Counted from the stretch's first letter, positions 12,247 to 61,640 are shown. The stretch: DNA of 64,000 nucleotides from Cephalopachus bancanus (GCA_027257055.1 JAPVLO010000383.1:806001-870000), one strand, 5' to 3'. The notes: generated by a model from the letters alone, not told the origin. Made by a program: numbers and translations.

Positions 12247-12524
12247 GTTTTGGATAGAAGAGGAAGAACAAATAAAAATGTGGATTCAAATAAGGGTTCA
12301 GGCTGAAATGTAGTAAAAGGACAATGAGCTTTGGACCAAGACCAACGCCCTCTGAATCCTGGTTCTGTCCTAGACAGGCTTCTGAACATGGTTGAGCCGT
12401 AGTGCCTCTCTGGGCATAATCTGTGGCCTTCCGGGCTGGTTGTCAAGAGAATGCCTTATGCTTAGAGTAGGTCTTCAGTCACTATTGAACATCACTTTCT
12501 TCTTCCTCATAAGAAAGGGTAAAA

Positions 12525-13045
12525 ACAGTAATCGCTAACATGTATGTATGATGTCCTTATTATGTACCTAGTTCTATGTGGACAATTAATAGCACAAGCA
12601 TTAGGAGACTGACAGGCTAGGAGTGAGGGCTCCAAAACCAGCCTGCCTGAGTTTGATTCCTGACCTTATTAAGCAGTAGCTTCATGATCCAGGACAAGTT
12701 ACTTGACCACTCTAGGCCTCAGCTCTTTCATCTTTAAAGTGGGCAGATGATAACACTGCCTTCCTCCTAGGGGCTTTGTGATAATTAAATGAGATAATAT
12801 TTATTAAGTGCTTAGAGCAGTGTCTGACATATCCCATGGAACTATACATCATGCCAAGTGCTCGGTGTATGTTGTCTTTTATTATAAACAATATTACTGC
12901 CTTATTCAATTTGCACAATAACCCTATTAGGTAAAAATCTTTCGACTTATATTATTTGTGGAGAAACGAGGCTAAGCCAGGTGAAATAATTTCCCAAGAC
13001 CGCTCAATAAGAGACAGAATTAGGACTTGCGATTTTTGTCTGTTT
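12525..13045 (-). mobile_element. MIR (or related), split by a second MIR
   Basis: 12525-12595 (gtccttattatgtacctagt) and 12896-13045 (acaataaccctattaggta, gaaataatttcccaagacc) read as two halves of one minus-strand element. Confidence 0.6.
12600..12895 (+). mobile_element. MIR SINE
   Basis: Near full-length: gcctgcctgagtttgattcc, acaagttacttgaccactc, gataatattt and gagcagtgtctgacat. Confidence 0.85.
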
Positions 13046-13289
13046 ATGTTATTAACCACTCAAATTTCTCCCTATTTCTCTCCAAGCAATTTTCTTACGG
13101 GGATTGTCTAAATAGTCTCTGATATATGCACTTGTCAAAAAGCTTGGTGAACAAAACAACTATAGTGAAATCTACAAACATCACTTCTCGTGCAGAATTC
13201 ATGTTCATGCCTCCGGCTAAATTATTCTCTTGGCTATTCAGGTATCCTACCCTTTCACCAATAATCTCAGAAAGATTTCAGGGATGATT

Positions 13290-13402
13290 GAAAATGGAAG
13301 AGAAGTGCATGAGTTTGGACAAATCATTTAACCTCTTTGAAAAGGGATTTGGACTAGATAATCTCTAGAGTCCTTTCCAGCTCTGAAATTCTATGATCCT
13401 AC
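13290..13402 (+). mobile_element. MIR3-like fragment
   Basis: Ends ttggactagataatctctag then cctttccagctctgaaattc, a phrase typical of MIR3-type elements. Confidence 0.6.
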
Positions 13403-13559
13403 ATGTGGAATTGCCACAGTTTTGGAGGTAATGACCAGACTCTCTTTTCCATTTGCTAGAGGGGCTCTGCTTATGCACCATTCCATTTATTTGATATTCT
13501 ATTTACGTGTATGTTTTCCCTGATTCTTGAGAGCACAAGATATAAGATGGAGACAAAAG

Positions 13560-13740
13560 ACATGCAAGAAAAATGTGCTCAAAAAGACATATCAAAGTTA
13601 AGTGGCAAAGGGAATTTTGGGGGGGGAGGAGGAAAATTGCTCTCCACTACTGTAGATTAGGCTTCCTTTTCTTTGCCATTATTTTGTGTTCTGTGACCTT
13701 CTTTTAGTGATCAAGTCATTTTACATTCAAATAACACTGT
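13560..13740 (+). repeat. Local duplication, copy B
   Basis: 181 bp partner of 12070-12246. Both begin acatgcaagaaaaatgtgc and end caaataacactgt. No transposon ends or A tail bound the unit. Confidence 0.97.
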
Positions 13741-14389
13741 CATGAAGACTCTGAAAGGGTAGAGCTGATATCCAAATGCTACATGATGTTGTGTGTTCCT
13801 TTTAAATAGAACACATACTTTGTGTCTTTCCCTGCAGTGGGAAAACTATCAATGGTCCCAGGTGCCTTTGTTAGTCTTGTGAAATTGTGGCAAGCTGGAG
13901 CCATCGTTGGGAACTACATTAATATACCTTCAGAAATGACCATAGTTTCTGTAACAAACACATGACAAATAAAACAAAAAACAAAAAAAACAACTCACTG
14001 AATTTATTAAGTGTCTTGTCTACTCTGAAATGCACCTCATAACATGGATACAGAACTCTAAAACTCAGCGACTACCCTTTAAAAATCTTAGCTTAGTCCA
14101 TCAGTGGGAAAAAGATAAAACTAAAATACTTGAATGCTATACTACTGTAGAGACATCTAGAAGATTCTCTGGAAGCACAACGGATGAGCACTTAGTTGAC
14201 GGCATACTGGGAGGAAAGGTGTAGGGTAAGGTTTCCCAAAGAGGCAGTGAATGGACTGTCTCTTGAAAACTGCATGGGAATTGGACTGGTTTGGAGATGC
14301 AGATTCCAAAAAGAATGCGTGTGTAAAAAAAAACTTTTTAAAGACATTTTTGGAACACTAAATATTTCCACATAGGAAGAGTTTTGAGT
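13741..14389. other. Intergenic, nothing recognised
   Basis: No gene or repeat that I can name. An open frame at 14030-14224 looks random. Confidence 0.4.
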
Positions 14390-14545
14390 GGATGAAGTTG
14401 AGTGTGGACAGTGTCAGAGGGTAGATCATGAAGGATCTCACATATCGTACTAAGAATTTATGTGGGCGTCATGAAGCATCACGGATGGGGTTTAAGCAGT
14501 TGAGTGATGTAATCTGATTGGGTAGCAGTTTACATTTCCAGTCAT
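14390..14545 (+). repeat. Fragment of an ancient purine-rich repeat
   Basis: gatcatgaaggatctcacat and ggtttaagcagttgagtgatg recall the family seen at 35.8-38 and 55.6-56.2 kb. Family name uncertain. Confidence 0.45.
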
Positions 14546-14690
14546 CAGAGAAGTTCCTAAAAATGGTCCTAGTGGAATTGCCCAGTCGATTAACTTCTAC
14601 AGCTTAATCCAGTGTCAGAAATATGGTACATGTGCAACAGGCGTTTAATATATAAGGTAGTAAATTGCGTCAATCAATATAAGAACTAAG

Positions 14691-14769
14691 TGAGGCAACC
14701 CCTTTGGGTCCCCTCACACTGTGGGAGCTTTTCTGTCCTCTCAATAAATCCTGCTTTCTCAAAAAAAAA
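14691..14769 (+). mobile_element. Retroposed 3' end of an ERV1-type LTR transcript
   Basis: tgaggcaacccctttgggtc, tgtgggagct and ctcaataaatcctgc look like a gamma-type LTR R region with an AATAAA signal. The A tail starts 14 nt after the signal. Flanks aagaactaag (14681-14690) and aagtactaag (14768-14777) form a near-perfect duplication. No viral gene is present. Confidence 0.6.
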
Positions 14770-14825
14770 GTACTAAGCTAGTTAGGAATTTGCTTCTGGA
14801 CTGCACATCCAATTATTTACAAGGG

Positions 14826-14998
14826 CAATGATGAGGTTTACTATAGAATATTCAAGCAAGACGGGGTGGGGGGGGAGGTAGATAAAACCAGATTGTCAAA
14901 ATGTAGATAATTGTGAACTGTGGGAATTGGGAGTCTGGGTGATCCTCTATTCTCTTTACTTTTGATCTTTTTCCATAATAAAGAAGTTTTAAAAATCA
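14826..14998 (+). mobile_element. Old L1 (L1M/ME type) 3' end
   Basis: gggagtctgggtgatcct, attctctttacttttgatc and ccataataaagaagtttt follow the old L1M 3' end pattern. Confidence 0.6.
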
Positions 14999-16045
14999 TG
15001 CCCAAGATAGGGTGACTTGATTTCTAGATTCTAAGTAGCAATGTGTTGAAACATAATATCTTTAAAACTAAACTTTTAAAGAATGGCAATATATTTTTGT
15101 AACTTAAAAAAAAAACTAAAAGGAAAGGAAAAACCCTGCACACTATAACATTTCTTGGAGTTAATGTAACTCTTGACTTTAGTGTGTAAATTTCAATCTA
15201 ATTGTGGCCAGGGGATTTCTTGGCTCTAACCTCTTCATAGTTAATATTGTATAAATGAAACTAACCTCTTAAAAATTAGCTGTTAATTTTTTAATATGGA
15301 AATCACACCCTCATTCCAAGAAGTATTTTGAAAAAACGCATGAGTCTATATTACACTCAAGTGATTATTTCACAAAATTGTATGCTATTTTGTTGCAGTT
15401 GCTAAAAAATAACTTGGCGGACTTTACCTCTGCAAGTATTGTACAATGTATACATTTTGAACTAAAAACAATTAGGTTAAGACACAAAAACAGCCTATAT
15501 AAAATAAGTATATACATTGTTTCTGTTTCAAAAAGATTAAAATGTAGTTAAAATGTAAGTATAGCCATTGATTCATTTCTTACAGTCCATTCAATAAGCT
15601 GAATTATTGCTGCTAAATAAAATCAGATATTAATAACTGACAATTTCTGGATACTGGCCAGATTATGAAACCTTTGCTTTCCAGGCGTAAGAGTGGGGGC
15701 GGGTGGTCACTGCTGCTTCGGGTTAGCTCTCCTCGCTGGCATTAGACTCAGTCTCTGGTGAACTAGGCATCTCTATGTGTTGAAATAAAGTTCACAATGA
15801 GGGTCAAAGTGCAAGCCAGTGTTTAAAGGATGGTTCTTTAGCTGACACACGGAGAGAAAGGAAGAATGCTGCAATAAGGATACTGTAGCAGTCGCAGTCA
15901 GAAGGGCACATCAGGGAAAGGGACAGATGTTAGAGGTTGGCTTTGGGTTTCTATGTCAACTCAAATAATTTTGCCTGTGGGGGGCGGGAGGAGGGAGACA
16001 CACAGCTTCACAAGTAGTACAGGTCATCAAAACTTGCAACAGAAT
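14999..16045. other. Intergenic, nothing recognised
   Basis: No gene. The slightly GC-richer patch near 15685-15760 is unexplained. Confidence 0.4.
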
Positions 16046-16059
16046 AAGAAGTTCTCATT

Positions 16060-16346
16060 GCCGGGCTTGGTGGCTCAGCCTGTAATCCCGCACCTTGGGA
16101 GGCTGAGATGAATGGATTGTCTGAGCCCGCGGGTTCGAGACCCGCCTGGGCAACTTGGCGAGACCTCATCTCTACAATAAATCAAAAAATTAGCCGGGTG
16201 TGGTAGCGCGTGCCTGTAGTTCCAGCTACTCGGAAGGCTGAGGGGGAAGGATCGCCGGAGCCCAGCAGGTCGAGGCTGTGGTGGCTGGGAGCAGCCACTG
16301 CACTCCAGTCTGGGCGACAGAGTGAGACTCCAAATAAAAAAAAAAA
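16060..16346 (+). mobile_element. Young Alu with target-site duplication
   Basis: Full dimer from gccgggcttggtggctcag to an A tail. Direct repeat aagaagttctc lies at 16046-16056 and 16347-16357. Confidence 0.95.
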
Positions 16347-16357
16347 AAGAAGTTCTC

Positions 16358-19300
16358 TTCTTCCTAACATTAAAAAAATAAATTTCTATTAAAACCTTCT
16401 TAGTCGTAAAAAGGGAAAAGATAATAAAAATAGTAAAAAGGAAAAACTTGGATGACTAAAGTTGGAAATTACTTCTATAATTTTTTTTAAGAATGCCTGT
16501 TTATAGGTATTAGGGAAAAACATCTTCACTATTGTGTCATGGATATTTGCCATTATGTGTTTAATATGGGTCGCCCTTAATTTTTTTTTTGTTTTTTTCA
16601 ACATATGATGAGATCTGGACCTAAAAATGAAAACGGAATGAGATACCTAAATACCTCCAAGAGGTGAAGCTAAGTCCTGGAATGTAAGCCCTGGAAACTT
16701 TACAAATTAGAGTCTGAAAGATGCAAAAAAGATTTTTTAAACATTTGCTAATTCCTCTAATTCGGTAAAATCTAAAGTCTGAAGAGGCCGTATTTACCTT
16801 GGCTTTGGCAAAAATTACTAAAGAAAAATTTAGTAACACACCAAAAAATGCATAGACACACGACACTAACAGAACATGCTTGCCGTTTAGTACTTCATTT
16901 CTTTCCGTATGGAATAGCAGAGGAGGAAGGAAGGAGCAAAGGAAGGATCACAGGCTATTTTTTCCTCCTTTTGACACCAATGGTTTAAATCATGTCTCTA
17001 GTCTTTTGTATAATAACCCAGACAGTTGAAAATAACCAGAGATGTTGAAGATTTTAATGTGTGGCAGTCCCAACTATAAGAAGAAAGACTGTATAGATCC
17101 ATCTGTATATTTTTAGAGTTTTAGGATATACCCAAACTGGTAATATAACATGCGAATTGCTTTTCCAATTAATGACATATCTTCTCTTCCATATTTGGCT
17201 AGTCACTGGAAACCAAAGTTTTGGTGATGAGAGAGAAGGAAACATTTTTGAAGAATACTTTAAGAAAACTGAAAATGTGAAAATATCAGGGAAGGATGGG
17301 AATTTTATATATGTACTAGCCAAACCATCCAAAACACTGAAGGACAAAAACAAATGTAAAGTGTAACATGCACAAACCAGAGAGATGAAGCTGGTAAGAA
17401 GACAAGGCATTTCTTCCTTCTTATGTGACACCACTTATTCATCATCCTTAAGAAAGCAATTCCCTTAAATCTTAGTAAGTTCTTCAAATGTAACAAGTAA
17501 TTCATATGACTTTTTAATTTCTTTCAACATAAAACATTTCTGAACTGTGGCCATTACTTCTGACATCAGCTGAGGGGAACTAGCCCATATATTCTCAACA
17601 CAGTACCCCATTTAAAGACTGTCTTGGTTTATCTACAGATCATTGTCAGTTCTGTAAGTTTTGATGAGAATTTAAAAATCCTCTATAGCTATTTTATCTG
17701 CACCTGTATTTTTATGCACTTAATTATCAGCATGAAAATTATGAGCACAGTAGAATTTGTAGGTGTAATCTCAAAATCAAATGATAAGCTTGTCTTAAAT
17801 TTTAGCACAGGTAGTTCAGCTGAGACCTAGTTGGTATCAATATACTTTAAATTTTTATAACTGTATGGTAGGACTCATTTTTGTGCTAGCTAACTAATCA
17901 TTTCGGTAAAGGCGTACAAGCATATCTCTCAAAAGGAACACAGCAACAGAGGCATAAGTCAAGGGGAACTTCGCCAAATACATACTCATATATTAATTGA
18001 TGAAGAAAAACAAAACTACAGACAAACTAGGTTGTATAATGAGACAGGTCTCCTACAGGAATTCAGAAAATGGAAAGACCCATTTTGGGTTACCATGTCA
18101 GCTTCAAATCTAAGTTGGCTTTGTTCTCAATTGCTGAGTTGGACCTTACTTATATGAGTCTGAAGTCAGACTTGTGGGTGCTCCTGCCAGTTCAGATCTT
18201 CCTTCAAACCACCATTCTCCTTCCTCACCCACAGCGCCTCCTTTGGTGTTCTTGGTATCTACTGTTTTTATGATTCATGGATCCCTCACCACTTGTCAGC
18301 TAAACCTCTCCCTTACCTTGAGATGACTGTTCCTCTCGGGTTTGCGAAGTTTCTGGATTCGGGCACATGGACAGGCGAATGACTACAGAACCCCTGTCCT
18401 CAGATTCCATCTCAGATTCACACTGATAACAGTGTGCTTTATTTAAAATACTACCAGTCTCTGCACTGCTCTACCCATCATCTGCCTTCTCTTCTTTCAT
18501 GGTCCCAGTCCATCAGACATCTTCCTATGCTAGAACATGCCTACAGACATCTCCTTTTTGTTTCCTGCCATCTGGAACAGCTTTTTCTGCTTCATCCACG
18601 GTGTTTGCTTCAAATCTTAGGGGAGTATGTTCTAAAATTGTTTTTCTCCTTTAATTCTTGTAATTGTACTGTTAAACTCATGAAGTGGTACTTAAAAAAT
18701 ACAAATAAATCCGTGGAGATGTGTATTTCTTGTGCAAATGAAGATTTATAAAAAAACATAAACGACCAGTATTCGATTTGGAGGGGGAAAAAAGGTTGAG
18801 TGAATGACTAACACTTAAATAACCTAAGAGATTGTAGGCGTGTTGAGGACCTAATATTTGTTACAGATTAAAAGGAAACATGCTCTAATTTAAGTAAAGA
18901 TGGTTTTTCAGTAAGGGAGAATTCTTAAATAATGTTAAGTAACACAAAAGTTGATAAGTAATGGAAGGGCTTACTAAAGTTGGTTATCTGTATTCTTCCC
19001 ATCGTCACCAAAAAGTATATCTGTGGTCAGGTGCATCACACTTGACAAATATTCATGTGTTATGAAGGAAGAACCATGTGTGTGCTGAGAGAGAAAAAGA
19101 CAGACAGACAAGGACAGAAACATACAATACCACGAAGAGTGTGGCTTGTTAAACAAGATCCTTTCAACAGTTGGATTGTTCTGGGGGGCAAATGAAATGA
19201 GTATTTTTTAAAAAATGAATTTTTTTTTAAGAACAGTGTTTTCTACTTTTCCATTTCTGTACTTGATAGAATAAGGCTTTTGCTACAAAACTGTAACACC

Positions 19301-20787
19301 AAAACAAAAACAATATTCAACATATAACTAAAAAACTGTAGTGGTGAAGATTTTTTGAGTTATATATTCTTCACCATATTTGTGCAAAGTAAATTTCATA
19401 AATGTAGATTTTTCTGATAAAAAATTTCCCTTCTTGTCCCAAAAAGAAATTAGATAGCAGTATTTGGTTATTTTATTGAATGACAGCTTATCAAGACCAA
19501 GACAAAATTTTTGTTAAATGTTTCTCTCATGTGATGCCAAGTTGAAAGTGATGAATTTCATAGAAACTTTTACATTTCAAGAAGAAGTTTATATTTCCCC
19601 TAACAGACTGTATTATCTAAAAAACATTACCTGTTGGCTTTCCAAACTTTTACAATTTTTAAAAATTTTCTTGTTTAAAAGGCATAGAAGTTGTTTAAAT
19701 TGACATTTTATTTTTGAAGTCCATGAAAATATTAAAAAATAAAAAACCAGAAAAGGACAGAGATGGGATCTGAATTCCTTATATGCAAGAGTTAGTTGAG
19801 AAAAGAATTGCAAGAGTCATCGCTCTGGGAACTAAAATACAGAGCTTCCAAATAAAAACTTTTTATTTGATATGTGCAGACTTTTTTGTGTACACATGTA
19901 CAATAAACAACTTAACCTTACAGTTAACTGATGTGGCCACAGTTCAGAAATGTTTTATGGTGAAAGAAACTAAAAAGTCATATGGATTATTTGTTACATC
20001 TGAAGAACTTACTAAGATTCAGTTTAATACTCATTGTTAAAAATCGTTTATTTGGCTGAAGGGAAACTTTAGTTTTTAGCAGGTAATCTATATTTTCTTA
20101 TAATGGATAGGTAGTTATAAATCAGTTCAAAGGCAGGGTTACAACTGTCTTCGAGTTAGATATTTAAAAAGAAACCATTAACATTGCCAGCTGTTAATCA
20201 ACATGACTGAAACATCATCCTGAGAAAACTTTGAGGAGGAATTTTCCTTAAAATTTCTTAGGAGCTGAGTGTTGGTAACATACGTGGCTTCTGAGTGAAA
20301 AGAATACATGAGACAATCACGCTAGTTTTCCAGGTTTACATAATATCCACACGATATATATAGAAAACTTTACCCAGAGTAATGTTACATTCCATGTCAT
20401 AATTTGGTTTATTTTCCTTCACGAGGATAAGACATTCATGAGAAAGAATCATCCTAACACCAACATTTCAAAACCAGAAAAGCCCAACTGCAACTCTTAG
20501 TTCCTAAAATCTGCTTATCAGAAGAACATCACAGAAGTGTAAGATATTCACAATTACTTGAAGGACACTTTTCTAAAAGTTAAGATAAAATAGACAGCAT
20601 CAGTCATAAAAATAAACACAACTGCAAAAAGGCATATACACAGCCTCTTTTCTTTTCAAGCATACACACCTAGAAGCAAGCTACTTCACCTATCATGAAA
20701 AAAGAATTAAGTCACTTTAAAGACACAGATATTTTCAGTATTTGAGGATGGCCTTATATATATAAAAAATAACAGTGATTCCAGTAA
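16358..20787. other. Intergenic region upstream of PHIP, no gene recognised
   Basis: 4.4 kb of AT-rich sequence. An L2-like stretch occurs at 18440-18620; otherwise no repeat or conserved open frame was recognised. Distal regulatory elements cannot be excluded. Confidence 0.5.
18440..18620 (+). mobile_element. L2-like fragment
   Basis: Pattern of tctgccttctcttctttc and tgccatctggaacagct matches L2 3' sequence loosely. Confidence 0.4.
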
Positions 20788-21078
20788 GTGGGCTGTAACA
20801 GCACAGTCAGGGGAGCCTCCCCCATTTCCCTGTCAAGACTGAGTCACCAAAGGCGACTTCGCACTCCACGACTGCAGAGGGCTTGGGGCTCTCTCCCTCC
20901 TCCCGGCGTGCATGACGAGCTCCGAGGTTTCCGCGCGGGGCATCCCACATGGGCTGGCGCTGCGGCCCCAGGCAGGCAGCCCCTCGAAGCCAGCATTTCC
21001 CACCAGGACCGTGAGGGGTGGGAGGGAGGGCGCAGGGCTCGGAGACGCGAGCTAGAAAACCCACAGCTCGGCCTGCCG

Positions 21079-21091
21079 CCCCCCCCCCCCC
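21079..21091 (+). repeat. Poly-C run (13 C) at the edge of the CpG island
   Basis: Thirteen consecutive C; the complementary G run may be hard to sequence and can vary in length. Confidence 0.95.
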
Positions 21092-21920
21092 ACGATACCT
21101 TTGGCCACCCGACCCCTAAGATGCAGTCGCGACCCAAAGAGCCTCGGGGAGACGCTTTTGTGAAACGCTAACAAAGAGCGGTCGCCCGGATCCTCCTTCA
21201 GACGCAGCTCTCGCCAAGCACCCGACTCCCGGGGGCTTTTCGGAAAGCGCCCGAATCGTCGGGGGGCGGACAACCCACGGGGTCCGGGTCCTCGAACACA
21301 TGGTTTTCCTCATTGTCTCCATCCATTTCGCCCCCACTCGCTGTCCAAAAGAAAAAAGAAAAGGCACGAAACAGGGCCCGCATCCTCATCCGCAAGGCAC
21401 AGACGTACGATCGCGCGCAGACCACCGGCCATCCACACGGATTTGCGAGCGACCCCTCCTTCGTCCCGAGAAGCCTTCCCGCGATCGGCTGCCGCAGGAG
21501 CGGCTGACACCCACATCGGCGGGGCCAGCGGCGAGGCGCGCGCGGACACGTCCACCATCGAACCCCCGACCGCCCCGGCCAGCCCGCAGCCCCGCCGGGC
21601 CGGCGAGACGCCCGCGCCGGCGTCCTCCCTCCACGCAGGCGCTCGGGCGGGCGCCGGGCTCGCCGGCCCTGGCGGGACCGGGAGGAGGCGCGTCTCGAGC
21701 GCGGATGGCGTGTGCGCCCGGCCCGTCCGGCCCCGGGAACACAAAAACACCAGCCGCTGCTCGCACGCGTGCTGGCGGCGGCGGATCCGGCAGCCCGAGC
21801 CCCGGTCGCCCGAGGGCCACGCGCCCCCGCCGGCCGGCCGGACGCCTGCCCGCCCGCCCCCGACACTCGCGGGCGCCCGCGCACATGGCCCGACCCGGAC
21901 CCCACACGCGCGCACACGCA

Positions 21921-21921
<1 letters not shown>

Positions 21922-21955
<34 letters not shown>
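21922..21955 (+). repeat. (AC)17 microsatellite in the CpG island
   Basis: Uninterrupted AC dinucleotide repeat about 0.65 kb upstream of the PHIP start codon. Confidence 0.97.
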
Positions 21956-21957
<2 letters not shown>

Positions 21958-22399
21958 CGGCGCCGGGCTCGGGCAGGGCGGCGCGACCAGCGGGCAGGGC
22001 GGCCCGGCGCGGGGACCCGCGCGCACGGAAGCGGGAGCTCTGTCCCCGGGGCCTCTCCCCGCTCTGGGCAGCCGCGCTCCATTTGTTTCCCGTGGCCGCA
22101 ACGGGGAAACTAACTTCCATCTCGGCTCCGCCGGCGCCGCTCAATAGAGCCGGTGCTGCGGCCGCGTGCGTCAGATCCCTCCGCGGAACCGTCCTCCCCC
22201 CCCCCGTCCCCCGCCCGGCCGTCGCGGCCTCCGCGGAGAAGGCGCCTCCCGGCCCGCCCGCCCGCGGCTGCGGCTCCGCCACCGCGCCAGCCGCGGCGCC
22301 GGCCGGGGGGCGCGCGGGACCCGTCCGACCCCCAGCGCCGCGGGGGGCGGGGGGGCGAGGCCGGGCCGCGCGGGCGGGCGGCGGACTCCTTTCCGCGGC

Positions 22400-22621
22400 G
22401 GAGGGATCCGCGGCAGCGGCGGCGGCGGCGCGCGCGCGGCCGGGCCGCCGAGAGTTGTTGTTTCCTCCTCCTCCGCCTCCGCCTCCGCCGCCGTCGCTTG
22501 AATGGTGGGGCCGAGGCTCGGCTCGTGAGCGCACCCGACCGCCGCAGGGCCGGCGGCGGCCCGTGCCCGCGTCCCCTCGGCGGCGGGCGCCCCGTCGACG
22601 GCGCCGGAGCGGCCGGCCAGC
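22400..22621 (+). other. PHIP: PHIP 5' UTR (approximate left edge)
   Basis: GC-rich leader before the start codon, with GGC runs and a cctcctccgcctccg tract. The transcription start cannot be fixed from sequence alone; 22400 is a guess. It contains a short upstream ORF (22502-22528). Confidence 0.5.
22502..22528 (+). other. Upstream ORF, 8 codons (MVGPRLGS), in the PHIP leader
   Basis: ATG at 22502 with G at +4 but T at -3, then eight codons and TGA. It is in the same frame as the PHIP ATG, so its stop also excludes an N-terminal extension. Translation is not shown. Confidence 0.45.
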
Positions 22622-59182
<36,561 letters not shown>

Positions 59183-60801
59183 TGAGGAAACAGTGCTTGT
59201 AGGTAAACTTGAAATAAAACCTTGATTCTTTCTTTTAATGGGAAACTTGAAATCTAGGTAATTAACTTACTGTAATGGAAGATTTCACTTAAATTTGGAA
59301 TTGGTCCAAATTTGGAAAGTTCCTACAAGACATGTTGTGGTACTTACCGTGATGTTTATGGTCCTACATCATGAATGAGTATAGTTCTCAACATATTTCA
59401 AATCCACAGTTTGACATTTTGTAAAATGTCATATAGCAATTTTAATTCTACACCGAGGCATTTTCCAAGTGTGTTAAACAATTGTATGAGATTATTAAAT
59501 GTAGATTATTATATTATCTGTAGAAAACCCACTTGTTAGTCTGTGGGGAATTTCCCTCAAAATTGTAATAGAAAAAAGAAAAAAACTGAGCATATCTAAT
59601 GTTCTTTGTGTATTACTTTTTATCTTTAACATCTCATTCTTCACGATACCTGACATTGTATTTAAAGGGACTCTTTGAGATAATTTATTTGTTGTTTCTT
59701 GTAACTTGTTGAATGGAGAAAAGCAGAGCTTTGGGGCTTTAAGTGAGAAAACTTCCTTTGGAAACATTTCACTTTTTCAGGTATCTTAACAGTTGCATCC
59801 ATTAAGAGTAATGCTTAGTACACTATTATGGTTATATTGTTAAAAACCCCTCTGTGGACTGAAGGTATGCATTCATTCACAAAGTCTTTAATTTCCTTTG
59901 AAGTAAGAAATGGAAAATGGAAGTTAAAATAGAAACGTTCATATCTGTCTTTGAAGAGAGCTGCACATTTTACATAGTCACGACAATTATAGAGTCCTCT
60001 TTTTAGTAAATTTGCTTGTAAACCGAGACCTATTTCTACCTACTTCTATCCTGCCCATGCCCAGTCATCTGGAAAGCCGCCAGGCAGCAGCACTCGGGAA
60101 GCACTCCCATGCTTTCCTCTTCCCCTGGCTCGGGTTCACATGGCTCAGGAGTTGGCAAATGACTTCTGCCATCAGTATTTCCCCTCTTGCCTTCTCCTTT
60201 ATCTCTGTTGTTCCTGTGAAACAGAATAAAAGTGAAATTTTCTAAATTTTCTGACAGGTATTAGTTTCAGAGAGGAGAACAGGCATCTCTGTCTCAGCTA
60301 AAGTGCTTGATGTCCCTACAGTAGTAATTTGCTCTCAAGTTATAATGGAAAATTAGTTTAGTCATTTGAGTTGAATATACTTATATTCAAATTGAGCTCT
60401 CAGAACCTAAAGTAAAATTGGCATCTCTACTGTTTGAAAGAACTCTTTCAAAAATAGTAATAAACTGAAATAATGAAAAAGAAGCATTATGTTGTGTTTG
60501 TATTTATTTTGGTGATTTCAAAGTTATGCCATTTCACCGAGAATATAAAAAGTATATAACTTATTAATTTTTTATATTAGTACTCTGTGGAAATTTTTTC
60601 TTTAAAATTATAGGAAACAAGAATAATGGGGATTATAAGCATTTGTTTATCATATATTTATGAAGCGTTGTATGTGTTTTCACATGGGTTACGTACTTAA
60701 TCTCCTGGAATTTGAGGGGAAAATCCAGTGAAGTTATGTATATATAGCTGTCTTGTGTTCAGTAGAATGGCAGGTGCAGAGTTGAAAGAGTGCTTTGAAC
60801 C

Positions 60802-61031
60802 TGGGGTTGGCATCCTACTGCCGATTCAACAAAGCCAGCCGACTGCTTGTTCTTGTGAATAAAACTTATTGGAACTCAGGCACAACATTTTTTGTTAATA
60901 TATTGTCTATGCCTGCTTTTCCACTTAAAATATCAGAGTTGAGTAGTTAGTGACAGAGACTGTGTGGCCTGCAAAGCATTAAATATTTAGTATCTGGCCC
61001 TGTGCAGAAAAAATTTGCTGTCCTTTTCTAG
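60802..61031 (+). mobile_element. hAT-Charlie-type relic (same family as 33.0 kb)
   Basis: tgaataaaacttattggaac, tattgtctatgcctgctttt and aatatttagtatctggccct. Confidence 0.7.
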
Positions 61032-61544
61032 ACATTTAGTTCTGACTTCTAAGGGCATTTGGTGTGGGCACCAGGAATCGGCGAAGAGGAAGCCACTTTC
61101 TGGTTATTTCTTTCAGTTGAAAGCATATAGATCAAGGAAGGAAAAGGAGCACGGTACTATTTTACGTGGCTTTACCAAGAATCTAAAAGATATTGGTGTT
61201 TTAACTGTGTGCTAGAGTTTGCTCATTGTACTCATCTCGTAGTCTCATTTTTAATTTTTTACTGTTGATTTGCAGTTAGTTATGGATTTCAGGTGTTATC
61301 TTATTATAAGACATGCAAAAATATGGGAGCACTGGTTTTTAAATTTTTCTTGTGTTTTTGTGATTATCGCCTCAAGTGTTGGTAGGATACACATGTGCTC
61401 ACTGCTCATATTACTCATAAAGTAGAGTGAATGGTGGATATTTTCCTCATTTCACTAGGAATACAGTAGACACTGACCAGTGCTTTGAAAATAAATCTTG
61501 AAAATTTTTAATATCAGGCTTTAATTTAGTAGATTATATACCTC

Positions 61545-61640
61545 ATCAACAAGGGTATCTGCATGATCAGTGTTTGTATACCTAACCCTGAATTGTACCC
61601 CACATCTTTATAATAAATAAGTTAATTAATTTAAAAAAAG
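61545..61640 (+). mobile_element. L1 3' end, lineage-specific type
   Basis: ctcatcaacaagggtatctg, then ccctgaattgtaccccacat and an A-rich tail; about 90 bp long. Confidence 0.8.

Noticed and set aside
21198..22534. Other overlapping open frames on both strands upstream of PHIP
   Set aside because: They encode Cys-Val or His-Thr runs from the AC repeat; not believable proteins. A divergent non-coding transcript remains possible but has no sequence support.
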